Of a stretch of DNA of 64,000 bases, positions 1 through 8,593 are shown one piece after another. The DNA comes from Euryarchaeota archaeon UBA552 (lineage in GTDB: Archaea; Thermoplasmatota; Poseidoniia; Poseidoniales; Thalassarchaeaceae), in contig DAMH01000027.1 in NCBI GenBank assembly GCA_002499585.1, forward strand, positions 199,077 through 263,076, written 5' to 3'. The notes under the pieces were generated by a model. The model ran no database searches. It was not told where the DNA came from and worked only from the letters and a program-made list of their open reading frames with translations. The translations under genes were made by a program, and so were the position numbers. Within the stretch, counting starts at the first letter, position 1; every line of letters begins with the position of its first letter.

Positions 1-1527
1 TTTCTTCAAACTTCGAAGTATGGTTTTTTCCTCGGATTTCATGAATTCGATATCTTCACCGCCCTCGACCCTGCACCAGGGAGAGAGGTCCTCAAGTGAA
101 TAAGGAAGTAGACCCATAGGGGTATCAACAAAAATAATTGTCCTTGGTTCAAGACTCAGAATATTCTGTACAACTTGGCCGTGTGAGATCCTCCAGGGAG
201 GGTTGCCACCTTGGAGAATGGCAATTTCTTTGGGAGGGCCCGAAGAACCATCGGACCAAGATCCTGGCATCCTCCATCTTTGTTCCATCAACAAGCGCGC
301 ATGCCGTATGTGGGGCCTGTTGTATATATCAGAACTGAATGGTTCCGAGGATGGCCTTACGGGGTTAGTTGCCATGACAATGGTATTTATTCTTGAAGAA
401 ATTGGGCTGCTGTCTTCTAGTTTCATCGATTCCGATACCTTCTCAAATGCAGCTCTGAGGTAAGGGGATGAATGACTCCTCCTTTCAGCGAGGACCCATA
501 TTGATCCATTCCTCACTGCTTCTCTGCATCTGGCTAGCTCTCTCTGAGTAACCTCGAGGTTATGTTTTGCCAACAAGGCTGTCCTATCAGATTTTTCCAT
601 TTCCCTAACATCGTTGGGTGTGAGGTTTGAGATCTGTCGGGAATGCGTCGGCCACTCAACGAGTGTATCGATCCTGTGAGTCCCCTCTTCTGAAAGAATC
701 CGCCCGTCTTTGGCAAACAGTGCATATGCGGCAGAGTCGAACAAGTCCGCGCCGAGTGCTATGCACATTGGGAACAACATGGGATGGCCGCATCCAAAAA
801 TGTGCATGGGACGGCTTGATGGCAGTTCTGATGATGAGGCGAGTATAATTGTAAATAGATCGGAGTACCTCTGGGATTCCATCAGAGGGACTATTCCGCC
901 AATTGGATGCACAGAGAATCCCCTCCCCAAGTGTGTCGTGTTAGACATCATGTTAGCAGACTGTGCTCTGAGGTCTTCGTGTAAGCCACCTTGGATGGGC
1001 CCGTTCAGAAGTATTTCTCCCCCTGCCTCTCTGAGAGAGTCTTCTGCCCGGTCCGCTGTCAGTTGAACTGCGGACGATATTTCTTCTCTTGACATATCTG
1101 GCCTGCCAAAGACATCGAGCATGGTACCAATGTCCACACCGATCTCTCGTTGGAATCTCACGATTTCATCGACCTTTACCTCAACATCTCCGTACACATA
1201 GGACTGGAATGTCCCTGAGTCAGTCATTATGACCCCTGGAAAATCAAGGAGGCTATGGACGCCTTCTTCCATCGCTCTTTTTCTTAGGTCGTCGTGTTTC
1301 CATATGACATACGAATTAGTTATGAGGGCCTGATAACCGAAATCCTCCAACATACGCCTTGGTTTCACAGTCAGAATGTTCGGATTTACGACGGGGAGTA
1401 GCGTCGGAGTCCTCAATATTCCATGTTTAGTGTGAAGTTTTCCGAGCCTTGCACAACCATCTCTATGAGTCATCTCAAATTTGCCGAAATCTTGGGGGCG
1501 GCAGGGTGTTAAATCTGATGTATCCAT
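1..1527 (-). CDS. tgtA: archaeal tRNA-guanine transglycosylase (partial, C-terminus off window)
   Basis: Open to the left edge; 509 codons are visible. It is expected to exchange guanine for preQ0 in the tRNA D-loop (position 15), the first tRNA step of archaeosine synthesis. The TIM-barrel active site is intact: TDSGTFQ near residue 103, QGGLHEDLR near 180, IGGIVPLME near 210 and GADLFDSAAY near 260, the last holding the nucleophilic Asp of the family. Where family members have a Cys-x-Cys-x2-Cys zinc motif, this protein reads VEWPTHSRQIS (around bases 625-660). The later His of the zinc site (AKHNL) is kept. ATG at 1527 lies 16 bases after the aconitase X stop; an in-frame GTG two codons upstream is possible. 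It is probably cotranscribed with aconitase X. The C-terminal PUA region is not visible. Family assignment is firm; loss of zinc is inferred from the missing cysteines. Confidence 0.9.
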   Translation of the reverse strand, partial: MDTSDLTPCRPQDFGKFEMTHRDGCARLGKLHTKHGILRTPTLLPVVNPNILTVKPRRMLEDFGYQALITNSYVIWKHDDLRKRAMEEGVHSLLDFPGVIMTDSGTFQSYVYGDVEVKVDEIVRFQREIGVDIGTMLDVFGRPDMSREEISSAVQLTADRAEDSLREAGGEILLNGPIQGGLHEDLRAQSANMMSNTTHLGRGFSVHPIGGIVPLMESQRYSDLFTIILASSSELPSSRPMHIFGCGHPMLFPMCIALGADLFDSAAYALFAKDGRILSEEGTHRIDTLVEWPTHSRQISNLTPNDVREMEKSDRTALLAKHNLEVTQRELARCREAVRNGSIWVLAERRSHSSPYLRAAFEKVSESMKLEDSSPISSRINTIVMATNPVRPSSEPFSSDIYNRPHIRHARLLMEQRWRMPGSWSDGSSGPPKEIAILQGGNPPWRISHGQVVQNILSLEPRTIIFVDTPMGLLPYSLEDLSPWCRVEGGEDIEFMKSEEKTILRSLKK

Positions 1528-1543
1528 TTTCACACCGGCCTTG

Positions 1544-3283
1544 TCACTCTGATTTTCTTTCTATTATTTCGACACGCACGACCCCGTCATTGAGTCTCAT
1601 TCTGACAAGATCGCCTGTGTTTATTTGCAAGGTTGGGTCGATGTCAAAGCCGTGTCCATACGGAATGGCCTGTATTGATGCCGCTGGCAGTGATAATGGA
1701 CAAACATCCCTGTTGAGTATGCCCACTGGCCCTACTCCCTGATAGCACAATCCCATCAAGACATATGGAGCGACTGTGGATCCGGAACCTTTTGGATACA
1801 CGACGATTTTTCCTCCGATAGTCTGACCTTCCAAGGGGTGTCCAGGTTCCGTCACTTCGCCGGTTGAAGGATCCACATACCCAAGATAGGTTATGGGTAC
1901 ATCAGTTGAAATTGCCCTTGCAGTTACATCGTATGAGTTTTGACTCGGAAGTCCGGTGCCGGACATCACAATGGCTGAATTCTTCGGCCTCTCGGTCGGA
2001 GGAGGCAAGACATGGCCAGACTTGGTTAGCACTGGCCTAGGGCCCTCTGACAACTTTGGGTCGAAGGCATGCGCCACGCATACTGATATGTTTGCAACGC
2101 TTGTAGGCATCGAGTTCAAACCACTGGTAAGGTAGTGCTCGGCCTTCATTGAGTTTGTCAATATGTGATTGTACAATTTCCTGTTGTATGGTGTCACCTC
2201 CGGGCAGGTATCTTTGAGAACCAGAGCCCCTGCTTCTTCTAGAATATCCAAAGTCCCATCTGTGCTGAGTGTATCGTGTATGGTTCGAGATGTGAAAATC
2301 CACAGTCTGTTCTCCGGTATTCTCAGTCCTAGCTCCATCCTGCCCCTGACTTCAGCGACAACAGACCGTATCTCCCCGATACTGGCTTGCGGGCAGCCGA
2401 TTACTACGAGGTCAACGGTGCCTTTTGGCCCAAGTCTTTGATAACTCTCTTCTAGGTCCAGTGAAGTGAATGACAATTCCCCTTGATAGTTCACCTCATT
2501 TGGGATCCTGGTTGTGCCTTCAACCCATAACATGGGACATCCGAAATTTGCCGCTGCTGCTGTTAGTGCCTTTCTCATCTCAAAGGACAGTTCGCTGGGG
2601 AGCCCTGATATCACTGGCATTGGGCCATAAGGCATGTCCCATTGCGATTTCAATTGACCACCGATCCAATCACCCAAAATAGAGAAATCAGTTGAGTTGT
2701 TCAAATCACATTCTATCCTCACGTGCATGTTGGGAACCCGATTGGCACTAAGGTGAAGTCCCCAGAGAGGGGCCCACCCTGTCAACGCAGTTGCGAGTGC
2801 AGAGAGGCCAGACTCCCTGTTAGTAGCCAGTTTTGTGTAGGTGTTGGCGTAACAAACCGCGTTTGACTCAGCCCAACATCCTATCCCCTCGGGAGTTTCT
2901 AACGGGCTGTCATACGGAGTACATGAAAGTGTGGCGTCAATACCCATATTCCAGTATGAGGTGACAATCTCGGCCTGCAATTTCAAAAAGTCAGGAAAGT
3001 CAATTCCCATTTTTTCTATCTGCGATGAATCGCAGCCCGCGGAATTCAATGATGTGGGAATAGCCACCCTCGCTTCAGGATCTGATGCAAGGTCGGCCAA
3101 AAAGCGGCGTAAGCCAATCCCTCCAGTGATAACTGAAACTCCGGAAACATGTGCGTTCACCGCCCTTGTGAAGTTTTTTGCACCTGCGATGAATCCTAAA
3201 TCTGTCACCAGCCTTGCAGCTTTCTGCTTTGCAGGACCGTGTTCTCCCTCCAGCATTGAATCGAGCTCGAAGGGCACCTCCAT
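1544..3283 (-). CDS. fused aconitase X (large + swivel domains), probable phosphomevalonate dehydratase
   Basis: 579 residues. Residues 1 to about 410 match the aconitase X catalytic subunit: TCTPY-like LSCTPYDSP (Cys121), GCWAESNAVCYAN (135-147), IGCPQAS (Cys297), and DTCPEVTPYN (Cys360) with TNSMKAEHY after it. Residues about 435-579 match the small swivel subunit (GYVDPSTGEV, HPLEGQ, KGSGSTVAPYVL). In archaea the two-subunit enzyme dehydrates 5-phosphomevalonate to trans-anhydromevalonate phosphate in the modified mevalonate pathway. Here both parts form one chain, large before small. Cys121, 297 and 360 are plausible [4Fe-4S] ligands. A bacterial-type hydroxyproline dehydratase is the main alternative. 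A mevalonate kinase 6 kb away makes the lipid role reasonable, but that is inference. Divergent from the peroxiredoxin. Confidence 0.8.
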   Translation of the reverse strand: MEVPFELDSMLEGEHGPAKQKAARLVTDLGFIAGAKNFTRAVNAHVSGVSVITGGIGLRRFLADLASDPEARVAIPTSLNSAGCDSSQIEKMGIDFPDFLKLQAEIVTSYWNMGIDATLSCTPYDSPLETPEGIGCWAESNAVCYANTYTKLATNRESGLSALATALTGWAPLWGLHLSANRVPNMHVRIECDLNNSTDFSILGDWIGGQLKSQWDMPYGPMPVISGLPSELSFEMRKALTAAAANFGCPMLWVEGTTRIPNEVNYQGELSFTSLDLEESYQRLGPKGTVDLVVIGCPQASIGEIRSVVAEVRGRMELGLRIPENRLWIFTSRTIHDTLSTDGTLDILEEAGALVLKDTCPEVTPYNRKLYNHILTNSMKAEHYLTSGLNSMPTSVANISVCVAHAFDPKLSEGPRPVLTKSGHVLPPPTERPKNSAIVMSGTGLPSQNSYDVTARAISTDVPITYLGYVDPSTGEVTEPGHPLEGQTIGGKIVVYPKGSGSTVAPYVLMGLCYQGVGPVGILNRDVCPLSLPAASIQAIPYGHGFDIDPTLQINTGDLVRMRLNDGVVRVEIIERKSE

Positions 3284-3369
3284 GCCCTGCTGTGTGGGGG
3301 GAAGGAGATGAACCTAGGGTCGTAAGGGGCCGTACGAGCCTTCATGTGGCGGGGTTGTGACGGTAGCCC

Positions 3370-3852
3370 ATGCTCCAAGAAGGAATGCAAGCCCCCCCAT
3401 TTTCTGCAAAGACACAAAATAACGACGATATATCCCTGCAATCTATACTCGGAGAAGGGCAGGGGTTGATACTTTTTTTCTATCCCAAGGACAGTACCCC
3501 AGGCTGCACGAAAGAGGCTTGTGATTTCAGAGACGCATTTGGAGACTTCCGCGATGCAGGATACAAGGTAATCGGAGTTTCCAAAGACTCTTCAAAATCT
3601 CATCAAAAATTTATGCAAAACAATGATCTTCCATACGATTTAATCGTAGATGATGATTTAGCTGTACAAAATTCCTACGGAGTCTGGCAAGAGAAAACGA
3701 ACTATGGAAAGACATACATGGGCACCGTCAGATCAACATTTGTAATAGAGAAAGATGGGGTCATATCCATTGCAAAATACAATGTCAGAGCAGGTGGTCA
3801 CGTCCAGAGGCTTGCCGAACAGATGGGAGTCAAAACTAATTTGGAACAATGA
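3370..3852 (+). CDS. bcp: thioredoxin-dependent peroxiredoxin, Bcp/PrxQ type
   Basis: 160 residues, usual family length. It reduces hydrogen peroxide and organic hydroperoxides in the cytoplasm, using thioredoxin as reductant. The active-site stretch FFYPKDSTPGCTKEACDFRD gives peroxidatic Cys46 and resolving Cys51 in the CX4C spacing of the atypical 2-Cys PrxQ group, and the C-terminal half has the GTVRSTFVI strand typical of the fold. Its stop (3850-3852) overlaps the Shine-Dalgarno of the next gene, so the two are probably translated as a pair. A thioredoxin reductase lies at 41 kb. Confidence 0.92.
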   Translation: MLQEGMQAPPFSAKTQNNDDISLQSILGEGQGLILFFYPKDSTPGCTKEACDFRDAFGDFRDAGYKVIGVSKDSSKSHQKFMQNNDLPYDLIVDDDLAVQNSYGVWQEKTNYGKTYMGTVRSTFVIEKDGVISIAKYNVRAGGHVQRLAEQMGVKTNLEQ

Positions 3853-3864
3853 GGAGGGTAATAC

Positions 3865-4713
3865 TTGGAACCGCATGAGAAAAGAGAGGTCATCCTCGAT
3901 TTCCTTCGGAAGTGTGTCAATTACGCCGACAAATCCATAGAGCGAAAGATCTCCCGAGGTGCTGAATCCCATGAGGTAGAAAATTGGAAGTCATACCGTG
4001 AATTTACTGCATTTTCTTTATCCGAATTGGAATCTGGGAAGCTGGATGATTGGTTGGTTAAAGAAGAGTCGGAACCCATCCCCCATGGCTCAATATCTGT
4101 CGCAAAAGGGTTCAAATCATTAGAATTAGACCATTTATCGCATGTTGAACGGCGTGGTTTACTTGCAAGGCATGTTGGTCCAAGTCCTGTCTTTCTTGTG
4201 GGTACTGTTAGTGCTGAAGGCGTTAGGAACCTAGCCCCCATGTCTTCGATAGGTGTTCTTTCCAACACTCCGCCATTGATCTGCATGAGCTTGTCATCCG
4301 ACAGGCATGGACGTGCACGAGACACTTTATCGAATGTGATGGGCATTGAAGAAGGGGCCAGAGTATCAATACACTCCCTCGAAGCTAACATCCAAAATGC
4401 GAATGACGTAGAAATTGCAGCGAAACCCGTGGCCAGTGAAATCAGTGAATGGGACCTAGTATCTGGAAAATTAATTGACACCGAGTTTGGCGATTTATTG
4501 TCAACCAGTGTAGCAACCATCCATGCAAAGGTCGTTGATGTCCGAGAACTCCCAGAACAGAGTAAGGCCAAATTGGTCATAATGAGGGCTGTGTCGATAA
4601 CTACTCCAGACCAAACAGGAGACGTCTTTACCTCTAAATTAGTACAAGTTGAAGACAATGTGCTATCTGGTTGTGCGAGTAAACTGGATTGGAAACATGA
4701 ATTAGACTGGTGA
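3865..4713 (+). CDS. flavin-reductase-like FMN-binding protein
   Basis: 282 residues from a TTG start at 3865, chosen because GAGGAGGG at 3851-3858 sits at the right distance. The central part (about residues 95-260) resembles the flavin reductase-like / DIM6-NtaB split-barrel family: GPSPVFLVGTVSAEG then NLAPMSSIGVLSNTPP and SSDRHGRARDTLSN, which in relatives contact FMN phosphate. The N-terminal 90 residues are not recognised. Substrate unknown: relatives are NAD(P)H:FMN reductases or flavin-binding oxidoreductases. It follows the peroxiredoxin by 12 bases. The 3' end overlaps the convergent SepF-like gene by 12 bases. A 279-residue open frame lies on the opposite strand here but is a shadow. 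Confidence 0.7.
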   Translation: MEPHEKREVILDFLRKCVNYADKSIERKISRGAESHEVENWKSYREFTAFSLSELESGKLDDWLVKEESEPIPHGSISVAKGFKSLELDHLSHVERRGLLARHVGPSPVFLVGTVSAEGVRNLAPMSSIGVLSNTPPLICMSLSSDRHGRARDTLSNVMGIEEGARVSIHSLEANIQNANDVEIAAKPVASEISEWDLVSGKLIDTEFGDLLSTSVATIHAKVVDVRELPEQSKAKLVIMRAVSITTPDQTGDVFTSKLVQVEDNVLSGCASKLDWKHELDW

Positions 4714-5178
4714 CGACTCTCTTTCCGCTTGCTCCATCCAAATCGCTGTTCCCAAAACATGATGTTTTTGATCTACCTTCACTCCCCTGCCGGGAACGAC
4801 GAGCAAACACCCCTCGGCATCAATCCTAAAGGCGGGTTTCCCCATGTTGGACGCCACATCGCCTATCCTTTTTCTGAGTGCTCGCCTTTGTGTGTCAAGG
4901 TGTAACAAGGCATGTAGATCGACTATCATTGTGCTACCAGACCTCAAAAAGTCCTCTAGCTTGTTTATGTCAATGCCTAACCTGTCATTTGGCCGAATGT
5001 AAAGAATTGAACCTGTATACTCTGTTTTTGATCTCCTGGTGCGTTCTGACCAAACGGCAGCATCCATCTGATGGAAAGATTGCCCGCCTATCTTTGTGGA
5101 AAGTTTGTCACCACCTCCATGGCTGGTACCATCCGTTTCCATAGACGGCAAACCGAAGACGCGGTGCAACCACTTCAC
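4702..5178 (-). CDS. sepF: SepF-like cell division protein
   Basis: 158 residues. The N-terminus MKWLHRVFGL is amphipathic, as expected for the membrane-targeting helix of archaeal SepF. A linker of about 55 residues follows. The C-terminal 85 residues (GSILYIRPNDRLGIDINKL, LRSGSTMIVDLHAL, RKRIGDVASNMG, AEGCLLVVPGRGV) follow the order of strands and helices of the DUF552/SepF domain. Archaeal SepF tethers FtsZ to the cytoplasmic membrane. It begins 18 bases after the stop of the PKD surface protein on the same strand, so the two are probably cotranscribed. The identity rests on fold-level pattern matching, not on a strong unique motif. No ftsZ is in the window. Confidence 0.62.
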   Translation of the reverse strand: MKWLHRVFGLPSMETDGTSHGGGDKLSTKIGGQSFHQMDAAVWSERTRRSKTEYTGSILYIRPNDRLGIDINKLEDFLRSGSTMIVDLHALLHLDTQRRALRKRIGDVASNMGKPAFRIDAEGCLLVVPGRGVKVDQKHHVLGTAIWMEQAERESSPV

Positions 5179-5195
5179 ACCCTCCGGGAGTGGTC

Positions 5196-8100
5196 CTAAT
5201 CATTCAGTTCTTCCCTAAGGGATCTTGACAATTCCTCTATTTCATCACCTTTCTTGCGTGATGAGGATGTGTCATTCGATCCATACAATTTCTCCGCGAG
5301 TTCCTCCATAGATTCACGTATAGGGTCATCATTAACGTATTCTCTTTGGATGATTTCGGGCTCTTTTGGCGTCAGAGTTGTATTCTTCTTTCCAGAACTT
5401 TGTCTTTTTCCAGATATTTCATACCCGCTCACTTTCCTTTTTCCGAGTGTAATTTTTATGATTAAAACAAGAATAGAGATCAAGGCTATTCCAGACGCTA
5501 TTATCACTCCGACAGGCTGAGGGGCTGGATTTACCTTTACTTCAATGTCCCAGGTGGACACTTGTGTGCCGTCATTTACCATTAGTCTCACGATCCGTTT
5601 GCCATCTCCGCTAAAGCTGGTTTGAATGGAGTAACCGACCATGTCCCGATCGTTGGCTGGATTACCATCTCCATCGGAGTCGGAGGTGATATCCAAATCC
5701 CAGGCATAACTGAGGAACGGGGTGTCTGACGGTGTATCTTCGGACCCTTCAGCTGTAAATATGACTTGGTCCCCTTCTGTGGGCTGGGGGTCTGAAACTG
5801 ATCCGTACGCCACTGGTGCCTTATTTTTTACAGTCAGAGGTATTTCCACAGCGACCATGGAACCGTCGTCATCGGTTGCGTGCACTCTGATACTATTTGG
5901 CGCCAGTGTTGACTCGCCCCACGCAAAATCGAATGCGGCACCTTCAAAGTCACAATCGTCATTTAAGACGCCTGATCCTGACGAGTCCTTCGCAAGGTCA
6001 AGATCCCAGCAAATTTGGATGTTTTCTAAATCATATGGCGTATCTCTGACCGAGACTGTGATCGAGATGATTGAGTCCTCAAATGCTGGAAGTGGAGGGG
6101 ATATCGGATCAATGGTCGGAGGCGTGTTTATTACCTCCACCGGCACTGTTACAATGCCTGTTGAGTCTCCATTGTCATCGAACGCCTCAAACGCCAGAAG
6201 ATGGAATCCAGAGGTGTTGTAAACGTATTCTACCTCGAATTCTGGACCTGAGTCAGGCACGATTGTGCCTTGGATCGAATCAGCATCAGGCCTCCAGATG
6301 CCAGTTATCGTGAGCATATCATTTGGACTATCCTCAACTTTTGCTGTGAATCTCAGGGTATCTCCCTCATTCACAGTGTATAGGCCCCTGAAATCCTCAG
6401 AAATTCGATTGGGCCCTAACCAAACATGAATGTGCTCTATCACTGGAGGCGCGTTAAGAACCTGGATTGTAGTATTGGCAGATGTAACCGCCCCATCGTC
6501 ATCTGTGGCAGTAACGGACGCTGATACGGCGCCCTCGCTTTGCGGAGTGAACGTGCAGGAGGTGCCGATCCTCCCCTCCAGACAGTCCTCACCCCACAAA
6601 ATGCTCACTGGGTTTGTGCTTGTGATTGAGTCTACGTCACCGTATGATTCAAGTGTCAGGGTAACTTGTTCTCCGATTACGATCCCGTTTTCGAGAGGGG
6701 ATATTGAGATCTCCGGGGGTTGGTTCAAGATGTCCACATAGGTGTTCTCTTGTACTATATCTCCTTCGTCATCAGTCAGGATCAACCTGATTTCAAATCT
6801 GCCATCGTCAGACCAATTCTGGGTGTTGTAACACCCTTCCATTGTTTGGAAATTTCCATCGGGCATCTCGGCCTCTATTCGGCATGTGATCTCCCCTCCA
6901 TCTGGATCAAAAGAGGAACTCGCGTCGATCGGAACGTCAGTCAGGGTGGTGGCACTTAGCGGAGCGATCAGGGAAGAAGATGGCATTCTTCCGACGTATA
7001 CAAACACCTCAGTGACGTCATTAGCGGTGTTTCCATCGTCAGCATTTGTCTGGATGGAAAATGATACGAGTTCATTACCGATTGTATCTGGTACTAGCCA
7101 TTGGAAATGAGACACGTTGGTCTCAAGTGATGAAAGACTTGGGAAGGCCTTCGAGTCGATTACTTCATTACCATACATCGCGATAATCGAACCCTCAGGT
7201 GAATCTCTAAGGCCGTTATTGACTAGTGGCACCCTGAAAGTGATGATGTCTCCGGGAATTGCATCGAAGGGGGTGGAAATGACCTCTGAGTGCCCGTCCC
7301 TGTTACGTTCCAGTGAGATCGAAGTTGAGCTCAGTTCCAGATCCACTTCGTAAATATCTGGGTCTAGAGTGATTGTAGATATGCCAATGTTGTCTGTGTT
7401 AGAAATCCTGGCTGTGATGCCATGCGAACCATATTCTCCTTCGACCAAAGAGTGGTCTTCGGATGAACCATAATCCAACACCATGTATGCCGATCCGTTC
7501 AATTCTGTGGTGATATTATGGACTGATCCAGTGGCATCAAACCTGACAATTATCGACTGGCCCGAGGCAGGGTTTCCGTTGTTGTCGGTGACGTTGACCC
7601 AGACTGGTGATTCGAAATTGTACGGGGCAAGTGGAAATTCCGGGTGGACGTCAATCTCAAACGTTCTTGCCACTAGGTCAGTGTATCTTATTTCGTGTTC
7701 GGCCATCAAACCTAAGGTCACTTCGTTGAGTGTTACTACATCATTTTTCACTGAATCACAGTGCCAACCATACCCCACCACGCTGCCGTTAACATCAGTT
7801 GTAGTGACATTGTAACTCACTGAGCAACCAGTTTGAGTAACCCCCGGGTACCCTGCTTGAACCACAGCAGAAGTTGTTTCAACCTGTTGACTCGTAGACT
7901 GCGGAATTGTGACGTAGTTAGAGTTTCCAGAATATGTGGTGTTTACTGTATAGTTGTTGACCCATGTGTCGCCGACAGACAATGGAAAATCATGACGCTC
8001 CAGCGGCGGCCAGTATACATTTGACGCGGTTATGGACGCGATGTCACAGGAAATGAAAAAGCAAATCCAACCAAAATCTGGGTCGAATTCAATGTCAATT

Positions 8101-8555
8101 GTCGCAGTTTGAGATATCACAGACATATCACTAACTCTGATGATCGAAGTAGTAGCTAGTTCCACCACTACGTCCCCGGGTTGCCCTTCCAGTTGTACAT
8201 TATCCGCTCTGTAGTCACCAGTGCCTATGACTGAGTATGCCATGGTCTGGATGTCCCCTACCTGTGTCTCGATTATACTGTCTACTTGGACATCCAACGT
8301 GCCGGTCAATGTGTTGACGTTGGTAGAGACCCCGCTCGCGACTATGAAGTCATAAACATCAAGCTCTCCATCGTACACCCACCTGTCATTCAACTTCCAT
8401 GTAGGAGTATCGATAGTTGTAGATCCGTGTGTGTTGGATTTTGTTGGTTCTTTATCAAACTCCTGTGCCACGTCTCCTTGAATCTGAATAGGCATCAAGA
8501 GGAGTGTGACCACGAGGAGGGGGGTACTCAAACTGCGCAGGAGATTTGGAGTCAT
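5196..8555 (-). CDS. secreted, membrane-anchored surface protein with PKD-like repeats
   Basis: 1119 residues. It has a signal peptide (MTPNLLRSLSTPLLVVTLLLMPIQIQG) and a long extracytoplasmic region. From about residue 540 on come repeated immunoglobulin-like PKD/cadherin-type modules, each with a Pro-rich opening and acidic DDDG or DDEGD loops (for example VTATDDDGAVTSANT, HATDDDGSMVAVEI, FDDNGDSTGIV). One transmembrane helix at about 1014-1036 is followed by a basic stop-transfer KRK and a charged cytoplasmic tail of about 80 residues predicted to be helical. Probable cell-surface or adhesion protein; no enzymatic motif seen. Acidic loops suggest Ca2+ binding (inference). A SepF-like gene is directly downstream. 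Confidence 0.85.
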   Translation of the reverse strand: MTPNLLRSLSTPLLVVTLLLMPIQIQGDVAQEFDKEPTKSNTHGSTTIDTPTWKLNDRWVYDGELDVYDFIVASGVSTNVNTLTGTLDVQVDSIIETQVGDIQTMAYSVIGTGDYRADNVQLEGQPGDVVVELATTSIIRVSDMSVISQTATIDIEFDPDFGWICFFISCDIASITASNVYWPPLERHDFPLSVGDTWVNNYTVNTTYSGNSNYVTIPQSTSQQVETTSAVVQAGYPGVTQTGCSVSYNVTTTDVNGSVVGYGWHCDSVKNDVVTLNEVTLGLMAEHEIRYTDLVARTFEIDVHPEFPLAPYNFESPVWVNVTDNNGNPASGQSIIVRFDATGSVHNITTELNGSAYMVLDYGSSEDHSLVEGEYGSHGITARISNTDNIGISTITLDPDIYEVDLELSSTSISLERNRDGHSEVISTPFDAIPGDIITFRVPLVNNGLRDSPEGSIIAMYGNEVIDSKAFPSLSSLETNVSHFQWLVPDTIGNELVSFSIQTNADDGNTANDVTEVFVYVGRMPSSSLIAPLSATTLTDVPIDASSSFDPDGGEITCRIEAEMPDGNFQTMEGCYNTQNWSDDGRFEIRLILTDDEGDIVQENTYVDILNQPPEISISPLENGIVIGEQVTLTLESYGDVDSITSTNPVSILWGEDCLEGRIGTSCTFTPQSEGAVSASVTATDDDGAVTSANTTIQVLNAPPVIEHIHVWLGPNRISEDFRGLYTVNEGDTLRFTAKVEDSPNDMLTITGIWRPDADSIQGTIVPDSGPEFEVEYVYNTSGFHLLAFEAFDDNGDSTGIVTVPVEVINTPPTIDPISPPLPAFEDSIISITVSVRDTPYDLENIQICWDLDLAKDSSGSGVLNDDCDFEGAAFDFAWGESTLAPNSIRVHATDDDGSMVAVEIPLTVKNKAPVAYGSVSDPQPTEGDQVIFTAEGSEDTPSDTPFLSYAWDLDITSDSDGDGNPANDRDMVGYSIQTSFSGDGKRIVRLMVNDGTQVSTWDIEVKVNPAPQPVGVIIASGIALISILVLIIKITLGKRKVSGYEISGKRQSSGKKNTTLTPKEPEIIQREYVNDDPIRESMEELAEKLYGSNDTSSSRKKGDEIEELSRSLREELND

Positions 8556-8593
8556 GCTTGCCTCTGATTCTTGGCGCGGGTGTGTTCTCAGCC

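Noticed and set aside
3921..4760. 279-residue open frame on the minus strand
   Set aside because: It lies opposite the flavin-reductase-like gene, which has clear family similarity and an ideal ribosome-binding site. The opposite frame has no recognisable motif.
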